Shown: piece after piece, positions 50,301-58,038 of the stretch
How positions within the stretch are numbered: position 1 is the first letter of the stretch
Layout of the letters: each line of letters opens with the position of its first letter
NCBI GenBank assembly: GCA_033439795.1
Contig: JAUTDP010000011.1
Span: 682,001-746,000 of the forward strand
Direction of reading: 5' to 3'
Length of the DNA stretch: 64,000 nucleotides
From: Sordaria brevicollis
Taxonomy: Eukaryota > Ascomycota > Sordariomycetes > Sordariales > Sordariaceae
Notes under the pieces: model-generated
The model's database searches: none
What the model saw: the letters and a program-made list of their open reading frames with translations, nothing else
What the model was told of the DNA's origin: nothing
Position numbers and translations under genes: made by a program

Positions 50301-52231
50301 GATACCGTGGCGTCAACCTGGGGATCGACACCCGTTGGTGTTTCAGGAAAGGTCGAGAACTCGCTCCATGTGTCCGAGTCGACACGTTCAAAGAAGCCTT
50401 GCAAGCGCTGCTCGGCGTCAAGACACACCAAATCCAGCTTCCCGGTGTTGTCGAGATCCTCAAACCGCCCATCGGCACCTCTTCCTAGAGTGGGTTGTTG
50501 GCGAAGCACGCTTGGCGCCTCAAAGAGGGATGCGTGATGTTCCTCCGATTCTGGACGGCCAGCAGCATGTCGCTGATACGACATGGTGCCATCCTCAAGC
50601 CTGGTCAGCAAGCCAGGGACACCCTCGCCGTCTAGGTCGAGCCACTCTGACACAATCGATCCGGCTCGCGGTATGTTTGCAATATTCGTGACATTGGCCT
50701 CGAGTGCTCGCATTTGCCCAGGTCCCGGTAGCTCAGTGTAGGAAAACGTCCAAGGCGGGAGCGATTCCGTCTTGTAGGCCGCCTTGCTCGAGTCCGACGA
50801 GCCCTCTTTCACGCTGTGTCCGTGTTGAGCAAAGGAAGTAAGGATGGTGTGCTGTGCCTGCTCACGATAGCCAAAGACGGTCGATGCCACGAGATTTTCC
50901 GCCCGCTGGGTGTGCTCGGGGAAGTGGTGAAACATCAAGACGCGGCGACACAGCCGATAGGTGCGCACTTCAAAGCCGGCGCGGTTCTGGGAGAAGGGGT
51001 CCTGGCGAACGGCCCAGTGTGGTTGTTCGCGTTCGTTGCCATGAGGGCCAGACTGGGGATTTTCCGCATCGTGTTCGCCGTAGTCAAAGACAACTTCAAA
51101 CATCCATGATTCAGGACCAGGCCACCGGGACGGCTCCCATGTTTGGGGATCGCGGTTTGGCTCTCGATTTCCGTACTTGATGCGTTTAATGTACCTCTGT
51201 CGATGCCGTGACTCGGGAGATCGGTGCTGTTCCCACAGAGGGAGGGCACCAACCTCGTCGGCGAGGCCCGCATCGTCCTCAGACTTGTACAGGTATTCAA
51301 TGGCGTTTCCAAAGGCGTCGAACGAGCGGCTCAGCAACCAGGTAAAGATGCGCAGTTGGCCCGTCGACGTGTCGGCGATGCGCGAGTTGTCATCAAGTCC
51401 GTAAATGGCCGTGACGTTGTCGGCCGAGATGGTGCGCCAGTGCACATCGCTGGCATCGGCGGTGCGGGCCCAACGCTCGATGCGCTGGGTTTGGGCGTCG
51501 ACACGGAGCCGATATATGGTGACATCAAAGTTGCCCAGGGGACCGGTCTCGGCCCGGGTCTTCGGCGTGCCGTTGGCCGTAATTGCGGGAACGAGATCGG
51601 CCCCACCCAACGTTAGCTCGTCTTGGCGGTCATCATATGTGGGGATCCCACGTGACGTCTTCCGGGCCACGGACGCCAAGCCGGCCAAGCTCCATCCGAA
51701 CCCGAACGGCCCGTTGCCGGAGCCGGAGTCGTAAGCGAGGTTGAGTTCGGGGCCAAAACCACCACGCGTGGGTGAGGTGTGAATGGGCAAGGCCAATGAC
51801 AGCGTTCCATTGGCCGGATTGATTTGGAAATTGCCGTTAATGGGGCGGAACGAGCCGCCACCCTTGCCGGCCACATCGAAGGATGTCTGGAATCCCGGAA
51901 TGCCTTCCCCGGGTTTCTTTGCCTGGGCGAGCGAGGCGGGCGGCACAAAGGCTGCAGGTTTGCCGCCAGCTGAGACCGAGGCCAGCGAGCCCACAGATGC
52001 GAGCGAAGCAAGCCGCTGGCCCTGGCCCGGCTGGCTTGGATGAGAGGGATTGGTGGTGGGATTTGGAGCAGGAGCGGGACTGGGGTTGGCTCTGCTACTG
52101 CTTACTTTATTACTGCTTGGGCCCGAGAGGCCAGGCTGACGAGGCGCGCCAGAAGGGACAGAGTAAGGCCCCAATGCCGGGCCGGTAGCAGACCGGCTCG
52201 GCTGATGTTGAGGTGTCCGTGTCCGTAGCAT
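44336..52231 (-). CDS. Fused TcB/TcC-like toxin-complex protein (SpvB-TcdB-RHS)
   Basis: This resembles the BC component of bacterial Tc complexes, in which SpvB/TcdB and RHS parts build a hollow shell that encloses a cargo domain and docks on TcA. A single 2631-residue frame shows, in order: a Pro/Ser-rich leader (1-110); a SpvB-like domain (about 114-460; PINGNFQINPANGTLSLALP, LNLAYDSGSGNGPFGFGWSL); FG-GAP-like repeats of the TcdB middle region (DLTGDGLADIL near 647, DMTGDGLPDLV near 707, DVDGNGTTDLL near 760); RHS/YD repeats from about 1700 (EYRYDALGRQTG, WEYTYDAIGQLLAAT); and an RHS core (HDRETGLYHCGARYYCPWLG...DPLGSADGDNLYCYV, about 2294-2347) ending DHSGLS. The 280-residue tail is coiled-coil then Asn/Gln-rich, with no recognised toxin domain. 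No signal peptide is seen. The start is the first ATG; the frame is open 31 codons upstream without one. No introns are needed. Confidence 0.92.
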   Translation of the reverse strand: MLRTRTPQHQPSRSATGPALGPYSVPSGAPRQPGLSGPSSNKVSSSRANPSPAPAPNPTTNPSHPSQPGQGQRLASLASVGSLASVSAGGKPAAFVPPASLAQAKKPGEGIPGFQTSFDVAGKGGGSFRPINGNFQINPANGTLSLALPIHTSPTRGGFGPELNLAYDSGSGNGPFGFGWSLAGLASVARKTSRGIPTYDDRQDELTLGGADLVPAITANGTPKTRAETGPLGNFDVTIYRLRVDAQTQRIERWARTADASDVHWRTISADNVTAIYGLDDNSRIADTSTGQLRIFTWLLSRSFDAFGNAIEYLYKSEDDAGLADEVGALPLWEQHRSPESRHRQRYIKRIKYGNREPNRDPQTWEPSRWPGPESWMFEVVFDYGEHDAENPQSGPHGNEREQPHWAVRQDPFSQNRAGFEVRTYRLCRRVLMFHHFPEHTQRAENLVASTVFGYREQAQHTILTSFAQHGHSVKEGSSDSSKAAYKTESLPPWTFSYTELPGPGQMRALEANVTNIANIPRAGSIVSEWLDLDGEGVPGLLTRLEDGTMSYQRHAAGRPESEEHHASLFEAPSVLRQQPTLGRGADGRFEDLDNTGKLDLVCLDAEQRLQGFFERVDSDTWSEFSTFPETPTGVDPQVDATVSIDLTGDGLADILYESESPCGSGLWWQQNLGKRGFAPCKPSPSAGRGFAPRLAGSASSQTLVADMTGDGLPDLVELSATQITYWPNLGHGKFGAPVVMGNPPTIAVRHGFDPSRFRLMDVDGNGTTDLLYLRPSGGATLFYNQAGNSWSDGVFIPTFPAVDPASVFALDILGSGTACLCWADTSVVSERIEVHYIDLMRGVKPHLLSTYQNGFGSTTSVTYRSSSTFYLSDRARGLPWSTRLPFPVQCVYQVETHDSINGNTTTTEYAYHNGYYDAVEKEFAGFEMVETWQREELVLGRDEVYRPPTIHSRSWFSVGKSLQVDATRFSSKSDVSSRLWGFHDKNSGEGIQALRGSLLRSELYSLDGTEKANLPYTVTENSYDIWLRQERGAPTSSACSRHASVQVTPRASVSTHSERQREDCRITHQIVLKTNAFGAVEEVLELVYPRETKFAASTGSDTVAKNQRAGNVAFSKTWYTTDVDEAHSWRRPVPWRSSVHEILNFVFPTGTELVDVDAIRGYDFVGLPDTKRDSSSTWSALVSEDRVRFHGSDINRTKPLKDGRLEAFSVFDQAFTLALTADILLEMEEGQKRCGVSKPLEALLEGGGYVHLDDPDGGGDGGQRKGEWWWRPSSRAYFGDPGSAEGGSVELKNARASFYVPTVFVDVFGNKELVQMDGTYLMATETRDPLGSTIVLKNSYEHLQPFKITDVNKNIHQGVFDPLGRLVAVGIESSIAGDEDGDDLSDFVEEVSLAHVDEILADPTGSTVKRLLGSASTRTITCLNRYNDWKTRQSVSPPSVTKEQPVLASIPEPAMCIRLSRDLSFRRSTDPKVHVEVTYVDGSGEVIQQIILNDPDDPTKTWLVGSRSVLDESGHEIRLYMPSFAASPSFIPPSAISGPATTHFVDALGRQVASLLPDHTWSKVLITPWTSTNHGASGLISSNPVADADVGHFFTLIQQARYHPTWYELQQQSNTSAKRQAAAKSTAYGQSLLVTDYGSCGLAIRQSLIIAGGKKTYTHTFVHDYSGNPVREFDTDNRLTEKRLYGVGRNMAHSPPLLTFGMDSGERWAVHDAQDRLAATWNSRGVVFEYRYDALGRQTGSFLMSRGTDPPKLVVQTIYGEDHPQAERFNLRGQVWQVKDQSGIYTSEDGFDLRGHCLRRTFQPALEYKEVLDWRGENATTGIFTFGNIRVDNFGQVLEEQDAQGNLTRRSFSRTGHVQSVEFMKSSGSPAAAEEGGGGGVWDKYLVAAEYSADGLPLVQTYGNGVSTQFEYDNVTRQLVSQKTSSVKRQGGNGNKSTTIYEDVSITYDCEGRRVQVVDAAEQSRHFQNCKVDARWEYTYDAIGQLLAATGRAQLPDAVGRGVKLAAPGPDTGSEPCKGVTNGDRLYQYLETYEYDNGGNLKRMTHSVPGNKNVSGWTRHYTYRAQSLLSNDPQVFGNRLTRTGLGETGERDALDYAYDGDAGRAGCMTDIPGYSVLEWDMNNMLARSSRQNVKSGRGTPETTYYVYDYTGRRVRKVTEAFAAADGSSSSSSSSSLVLRDTLYLATAELQTKFGGKSPNRSGGDEAKTTTTTTTTTTTTTTVGRWIATVTAGFDIGTIALVETEPTGASVSLSRYQIAGNMELDELGRLVSYEEYSPFGVVVYAALQGETTAPRRFRFARYEHDRETGLYHCGARYYCPWLGRWTSPDPLGSADGDNLYCYVGNDPVNMTDHSGLSRDPSPARKPTEEVAKLEDKVKQLEGELQKVKQEKDDLQNRLSQVVAKVVKDKLRALSADSKKTTGAKQQTAAVTKSNKVAVVEEQKSQSPVPSQPNNTSNINNQAPNLNSQTFGNQPQTSAIKPKTSLTNQARKLKALFQPILAKHNLLDKPNTNNNNDPPSAPLGTTNNNNNANNANKSNNLIRINPNPIIKGSGFNNNQNRRLTQESVLNQSNLDVNRSGMIGGGVSGGPGNRFQIRSVSQQRARTGPDGGERAGVGQSPLRARPLRMDKLR
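45565..45607 (+). repeat. (GGT)n microsatellite inside the TcB/TcC-like gene
   Basis: About 14 GGT units on the plus strand encode a Thr run (ACC codons) on the minus strand in the RHS part, just before the core domain. It is a likely length-variable site. Confidence 0.9.
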
Positions 52232-53462
52232 CGCGTTCTCGAGGGCCGGATATGGTACCTCAAAACGATTGGTGGGAAAAGGTTTTTTGTTTTTTGTCTT
52301 TTCTTTTCGGTTACAAGATCCCAAGAAGACTCGATCTTGCTGGAATGACGGCGACCTTGGTTCATTCGGCCCTCGATGGGACTATCTCTTAATGTATCCC
52401 CTCAAAACCGTCCTCATGTCGCCGCGTTTCATCGTATAATGCCATTGGTCGTATTCACTTACACGGTCGGCCCCACTTTCCTTTCCAAGAACACTCTTTC
52501 TCGACTACCTTGACTCCCGTTTTTCTTTCTCTTCTTCCCTTTTCTTCAATAGCCTGTCAGTCAGGTTACGTAGACTATTCGTGTCCCTACCTCGAGGAGT
52601 CTGCGTATGTAACATTGGCCTAGAAGAAGGCGCATTGGGGAAAGCACAGTGCCTCGAAGACACAGTGCACTGCTACGACATCAACACAGTGATCTAGACC
52701 CAAGAAACATCTCAGCTGCTCCCGTCAGCCAGCCACAACCGCACTTCCTGTAATGGGCGGTTCGAGATTTCCCAAACACCCGATCTAAGCGTTGAAGTAA
52801 CTCTACGATATGGTCACGGGCCTGCCTATTGAGGAGCTCAGCTAGCATGGCCGTGGCGTCCTACCTAGGTAAGGTACGTACTGAACGGCCTCCGCTTTAC
52901 AACTGGTCGTGACAACATGCAGAATGGAAAAAGGTCGGGTATTCATCAAGAGTTCGAAACCCCAAACGGTACTCAACAAGACACTCACACTCAGGGGCAA
53001 AGTCAATGCGGAAACTTTATCGGACAAGGCTCCAAAAGCTATCCGGCAAGACTTTCGAAGACATTTAACGATTCTAAACGTCGCACCTCGCCCAAAGCTT
53101 TTTTTGGTGGCCTAAACAATGGGATATTGGGTCCCGCCCAATTCGAACCAAAACCATCTTGGGCACAGAAATGTCATTTTGCGCCAGAGAATGCATGCGC
53201 AACTTGTGATTGACGAAGAAATTGAAGAAATATTGTGATTTTGGAGTTGAATACAAGGAGTTCTCAGAAACACGTAGATTCCCTGGATTTTGCCGTCGTG
53301 TACCTGCAAGAAGTGTAACAAAACAGAACAGACCTCCGTAGAGTTTGTAGTATCCAAACAAAGAAAAAAGGAATTGAAAGAAGAGAAGAAACTGGGAAGA
53401 GAAAAGAAGAGTTTAAAAAAGGAAAACGAAAAAGAAGCATCAACACCTTCAAACCCCTCCAA
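52232..53462. other. Intergenic region upstream of the TcB/TcC-like gene
   Basis: Leader and promoter of the minus-strand TcB/TcC-like gene plus the 3' flank of the next minus-strand gene. The part near 52480-52560 is pyrimidine-rich. Apart from the CACAGTG motif cluster no gene, RNA or repeat is seen. Confidence 0.5.
52644..52691. promoter_or_regulatory. CACAGTG motif cluster upstream of the TcB/TcC-like gene
   Basis: Three CACAGTG copies lie within 48 bp (52645, 52661, 52685), about 415-460 bp before the start codon. The first two form a bipartite block CAGTGCCTCGAAGACACAGT. A near-identical block, inverted, is present between the other two cluster genes. Confidence 0.4.
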
Positions 53463-56400
53463 TCACCTCCCCCCCTCCACCTCCTTCTCCACCTCCGCCT
53501 TACTCATCGGCACCACATCCCCCATCCCCTTCTCCCCAACCGCCACGCAAAAGTAGCAATCCGTATTACCCTCCAAGTCCGGGTTCCCAAACTCCACGTC
53601 CATGTCCGGATCCGTCCAGATCTCCGTCAGCTTCACCACGTGGTACGACGGCATGGACCCGAGCGGGTTCATGTTGTTGACGTCGCCCTCGAGGTCGAGC
53701 GTGATGGAGGCCGACGGGTCCACGCGGAACTTTTTGAGCGCGTCGCCGTTCTCGTCCTTGCCCGAGGGCTCGATGAAGACCTTGAAGAAGGCGCCGTCTT
53801 CTTCGTCGGGCCGGACCCGGAGAGCGGTGTTGGACATGTTGCTGGTTTTGATGCTCCATGTGTTGGCTGGTGGCGGTTTGATGACTGGCTTCACGACAGG
53901 TGGCTTGACGATAGGAGGTTTGGTGACAGGGAGTTTGGTGACAGGGAGTTTGGTGACAGGGAGTTTGGTGACAGGGAGTTTGGTGACAGGGAGTTTGGTG
54001 ACGGGGAGCTTGGTGACAGGAGATTTGACAACCGGCGGTTTGGTGACAGCGGGCTTGGTGGCCTGGGACGTAGTAGCTGCTGATCCAGCATCTTCTGTAG
54101 TTGTCTCGTCATTTTCGGATGCCGGTGCGTCCGTTTGGCTCTGGTCCACAGCGCCGGCAGCAGCACCATTCCCCGTCTCAACGTCGATGCTGGTATCCAT
54201 CCCTGGCTTCGGTGCCGCAATGGGCGTCTCGGGCTGTTTTTCTTTGTCCGTGCCGGCATCGGGCTTCGGCTCTGTCTCCGTTGGCTCTGGCTTCTTTGGC
54301 TCCGACGGTGGCTTGATCACGGCGTTGGCGTCACCCCATTTCAGCGGGTTCTTCTCCTTGAAGAGTGTCTTGTATCCAGACCGCTCAATGGGCACGAATG
54401 TGACTACCAGGCATTTAAACCCAAAGGCTGACGACTTGACCAACTCTTTGTTGGAGGCAACGTTCGTCGCAACAACGCGGAAGCGCTGACGGTTGTCTTT
54501 GCCGCTCACCGGTGTCAAACTGCCTGACCACACAAGGTGTGGCGGCTTCAGGTCCTTGTCGACCGGGGGTGGGGGGTCTCCATGGATGGGCTTGGAAATG
54601 ACATCTTTGGGCTTCTCGTATTTCATGAGTCCGGGTGGTCGAACCGAGATGCGACTCCCATCGGGTCTGTTTTCCCAACCTGTGAGTACATGCACATGAT
54701 CATCGTGTGCATTGTCTGAAGAAACTCACTTCTTGTATCTGATATCAGCCACTAGGTCACCGCGCGCGCTCAGCATGGGCCTGCCAAAGTCGAGCTCTCC
54801 CGCGCCGGGATACGTGAGTGGTCTGGCATTAGCGGACCGCTCGAGGAGCGCCTTGTTCAAGCTTGCGAGCGCCGACTCCATCCCGGAACCCATGCTCTTG
54901 GTGATCTTCTCGTGGGTATCCCACAGAAGATATTGGGTGCCCTGGGTGAATTTGAGATCCTGTGGGAGATAAGAACCATCGGACACGTGTCCGATGAGTC
55001 GGGGTTGGATCACGCCATTCTTGTCCAGTGTATTCTGCTTCGCTTGCTCTGTTCTCTCGAGCTCAAGCCCAACGCTCCAGGATCCATTAGTCTGAGTCCT
55101 AGGGCGAGACATCAATCGTCAGTGACTACATGAGACTGGAGAGAGGGGCAAAATGTACTCACTTTCCCCAGTAGTAGTTTTCATTAAAGTTCTTGTTCGC
55201 GCAGTACGCCTCCCAGTGTTGGTACTCCATCGTGCCGACGATCTTGAACCTGGAACTGAGCGGCTCCCATGTGACTGTAACGTCCATCTTTGCTGATATG
55301 TCGTATTCGCGGTAAATGAGTCCCAGTTTGCAGCCATTATAGGGGTGCGTATACTTTCCATTGGGATCTGATCGACTTCCCGGCGCAATGATGCGATCGC
55401 TCCACTGGTACTTGCCGGGCTCAACGAACTTGAACTTGAAAAAGTCATTGGTGCAGTCTCCGCGGTTCACGCTGGGATTAGGAAGCCTGACCCTATCATC
55501 GACATCTTTGGGCATCTCGCCAAAGGCGAAACGCGGGTTGAATATGGCGTTCCCCTCATTATCGACCCTCATCTCAGGTCGCAGCGGAATCACCTGCCAG
55601 GCTCTGCAGAGATCCTGCAGGATGGGCAGTATGTGTTCGTGCAAGAATAGCCGATGACCAATGATGAAGCTGCCGTCAAAGCCGCCTCTACCGCCCGCGT
55701 CGGGCTCGGAAAGGTTGGCCGTAAAGGGCAATCTCTTGAGCGAAGGTAACTCTCTGTCCGCATGGTGCACCTTGGACTCGCAAACCTCGCAGTAGACCAA
55801 ACAGTTGTTGTCTCGTCCAACGATACCCTTCAGTGGAAATTCCTTGCCGGGAGATCGATACGTCTGAATCTCTTGCTCATTCCAGTAGGGGTACGGCTGT
55901 ATGTAAAGGTACTTCGGCACTACTTGAAGTCAGCTTTTTGCCTACCACAAGAAGAAAGGGCAGCCATACCGAAACTCGGGAGCGGATTGCCTAAAAGTTC
56001 ACTGTCAGCCTCATACATCACACCAAGTGGAAGTGGATCTCCAGCAAGTGGCCAAAGAGGTCGACTTACTTTCGGGTTGTGGCGGACGGACTTGTAGCCC
56101 GAGAGTGAAGAAAGCCGACACCCGATGGGCAGCTGCCCAGTTTTGAATGACGCTCTTCAGTTTGTCGTACTTCGCCTGGTTGTCTTGGTTTAGGCCCGCC
56201 CAGTCGTCTAGTCGGATTCTCTTTCCGTCGGGGCCGGGGCAGGTCGACAATTCAGAATTTGGGAGGCCCCATTTGGCAGCTAAAACACGCGTGCATACAC
56301 ACCCCGAGGTTAGAAACTACCTCTACTGGGCAAGGACAGAGGCGTTTGACTCTGTTTTGGGCACCCACAGTTTATGGCAGCGAATAGGCGGTGGAGTGAG

Positions 56401-57038
56401 TATTCTCCGGGCTTCATCGAAGCCAGATTAGACGCGTCATTCGATGGAGTCGTTGCCGACTCGACTGATAGTGGTTGGAGGAATTCGTGGGTCTTCTTCA
56501 GCTCGTCGAGAGCTATCTTTGCCTCAGCAGCGGCCCTCTTCTGTTGTGGCTTCCTTGGAGTCTTGAGCGGCCGTGTTCTCTGTCTTGGGCGGCTGAGATA
56601 CCGTCATCTCGGCCAAGTTCGCCGACACGGTGATCTCCCAGCCAGAAAGATCAGTGCCCGAATCGCTGGACGAGATGACCAACAGGCCCGACTTGAAGCT
56701 GTTTCCCGTCATTAACAACCGCGGGACGAAGCGTTCAACAAAGGCCCATACCGAAGCTTGTAATAGATGGTGGGATCCGAAACGTTGTCAAAGTCGAGCA
56801 GGATTTGCGGGGCGTCCATCCGCGCCCTGATCTTGCCTTGGGTTATGTCGCCTTCGAACCATTCCAACGGCAGCGTCTTCTTCTCATCGCCGAGGATTTC
56901 AAAGATTTCCTCAAAGTTGCGATTGATGAAGCCCTGCGAGAGGGCACACACCTGGTCATAGTATTCATAGAATGGCTTTCCATTGGTGAGCGACTGCTTG
57001 TCCGTGTCAAGCGAGACGTTGTGGCGGTTGTCTGGCAT
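53463..57038 (-). CDS. Multi-exon protein of the Tc-like cluster, tentatively P47/TULIP-like
   Basis: Eight exons are proposed: 57038-56752, 56698-56602, 56540-56369, 56279-56070, 55990-55970 (a 21-nt microexon), 55919-55163, 55098-54761 and 54679-53463, joining in frame to 1032 residues. The strongest donor at 54729 (GTGAGT) would put the last exon out of phase by one base, so I used the in-phase GTGACC at 54760; this junction is doubtful. The first 130 residues (YDQVCALSQGFINRNFEEIF, FKSGLLVISS, DLSGWEITVSANLAEM) and the middle part (LPFTANLSEPD, GSFIIGHRLFLHEHILPILQ, VTVTWEPLSSRFKIVGTMEY) recall the beta-rich lipid-binding TULIP proteins of the P47 type, whose bacterial genes accompany toxin loci. 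This assignment is from pattern memory only. The C-terminal part has a PVTKL repeat linker before a final beta-rich domain. No signal peptide is seen. Confidence 0.6.
53919..54023 (+). repeat. 15-bp coding minisatellite (PVTKL repeat)
   Basis: About seven tandem TTTGGTGACAGGGAG units encode a Pro-Val-Thr-Lys-Leu linker on the minus strand. Outer units are diverged (PVTKPP, PVVKS), suggesting recent expansion of the centre. Confidence 0.9.
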
Positions 57039-58038
57039 GTTGGGCAACCCGGTACTGAGGAGAGACTGGAAAAAGATAATTTGAACGGCGGTTTGGATTC
57101 GCCTTGTTGGTAACGACGGGGAAAAATCTGAAAATCAGGGCTGAGACTATGAGAGTATTGAGATCGTGAGAGTGCTAAGGGACACCGATTCCTTCCTCAA
57201 CTCAAAACTGAATGCACTCCGCGCTACCTCTAGCGCCATTTCAAAGCACGATTTTGCCCTTCAATGACAGAACTCCGTTCCAGGCCAACCGGGAACTTGA
57301 CGGATCTACGGTTGACAGCCTGGAGTGGTTGTCTGCTTGGAAGGCCGAGACCGTTCGCGCCCACATGCGCCCACATGCGCCCACACCTTTGTGGAATATT
57401 GATGTTGCATTCGGCAATTCCCCGCGCATGCTTCCAAGAAAGCTTAACTCCACGTGGGCTTTCAGCTTGCGCCTAGCATATATTTGTGAGGGGCAAGTCC
57501 ATATCCAGCTCCAATTCCCACTCAGGAACGAGACTATCAAAAGAGTGCATAATGCACTCATTGGAAAAGGAAGAGACTGACCACTGGCCGTATTTCAGCT
57601 TGCCAATAGAACATGCAAGTCATGTTAGGGTCTTGCACTGTGGGAGGGGGGTTTGACTGTGAGGGCACTGTGCTTCTAGGCACTGGGCGTTGGCAACATG
57701 AACACATCCTTTGGACACGGGCGACGGCGAACCCCCTAATATCAATCAACAACAATCCCGGGGAATCGCTTACCCGGCATGGAGACCGTATAGATACGGA
57801 ACTCGCAAGAAATAGGTAGTAGTTCCAAGTGGTCGGGCAGAGGATCGTGTTCAGCAAAACCAAACAACCAAACAACCAAACAACCAACAAAGAAACAGAA
57901 AAAGAAACTTCAATAAGAGAAACCAGGTGAGCATGCCGAAAGAAACTTGGACTTCCAAATCGGTTCAAGGAAATCCAAACAGTTCTAACCAACTCACCTA
58001 GATTATCAAACCACAGGCCAGGTCAACTTGCACTCAAG
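57039..58038. promoter_or_regulatory. Bidirectional upstream region of the P47-like and TcA-like genes
   Basis: Exactly 1 kb separates two divergent start codons. It includes an 11-bp tandem CGCCCACATG-type repeat (57358-57387), the CACTGTG motif cluster, and an A-rich AACCAAAC repeat (57858-57893) in the TcA-like leader. Confidence 0.5.
57635..57685. promoter_or_regulatory. Inverted copy of the CACAGTGC bipartite motif
   Basis: GCACTGTGCTTCTAGGCACT (57665-57684) is the reverse complement of a block differing from 52647-52668 by one substitution and one missing base. A further GCACTGTG lies at 57635-57642. The site is about 355-400 bp before the TcA-like start and 600-650 bp before the P47-like start. 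Confidence 0.4.

Noticed and set aside
53919..54023. CRISPR-like array
   Set aside because: The 15-bp units are head-to-tail without spacers, encode an in-frame protein repeat, and the organism is a eukaryote.
53602..54489. 295-codon plus-strand frame opposite the P47-like gene
   Set aside because: It is the antisense of the final exon, with the TGSLV repeat mirroring the PVTKL minisatellite.
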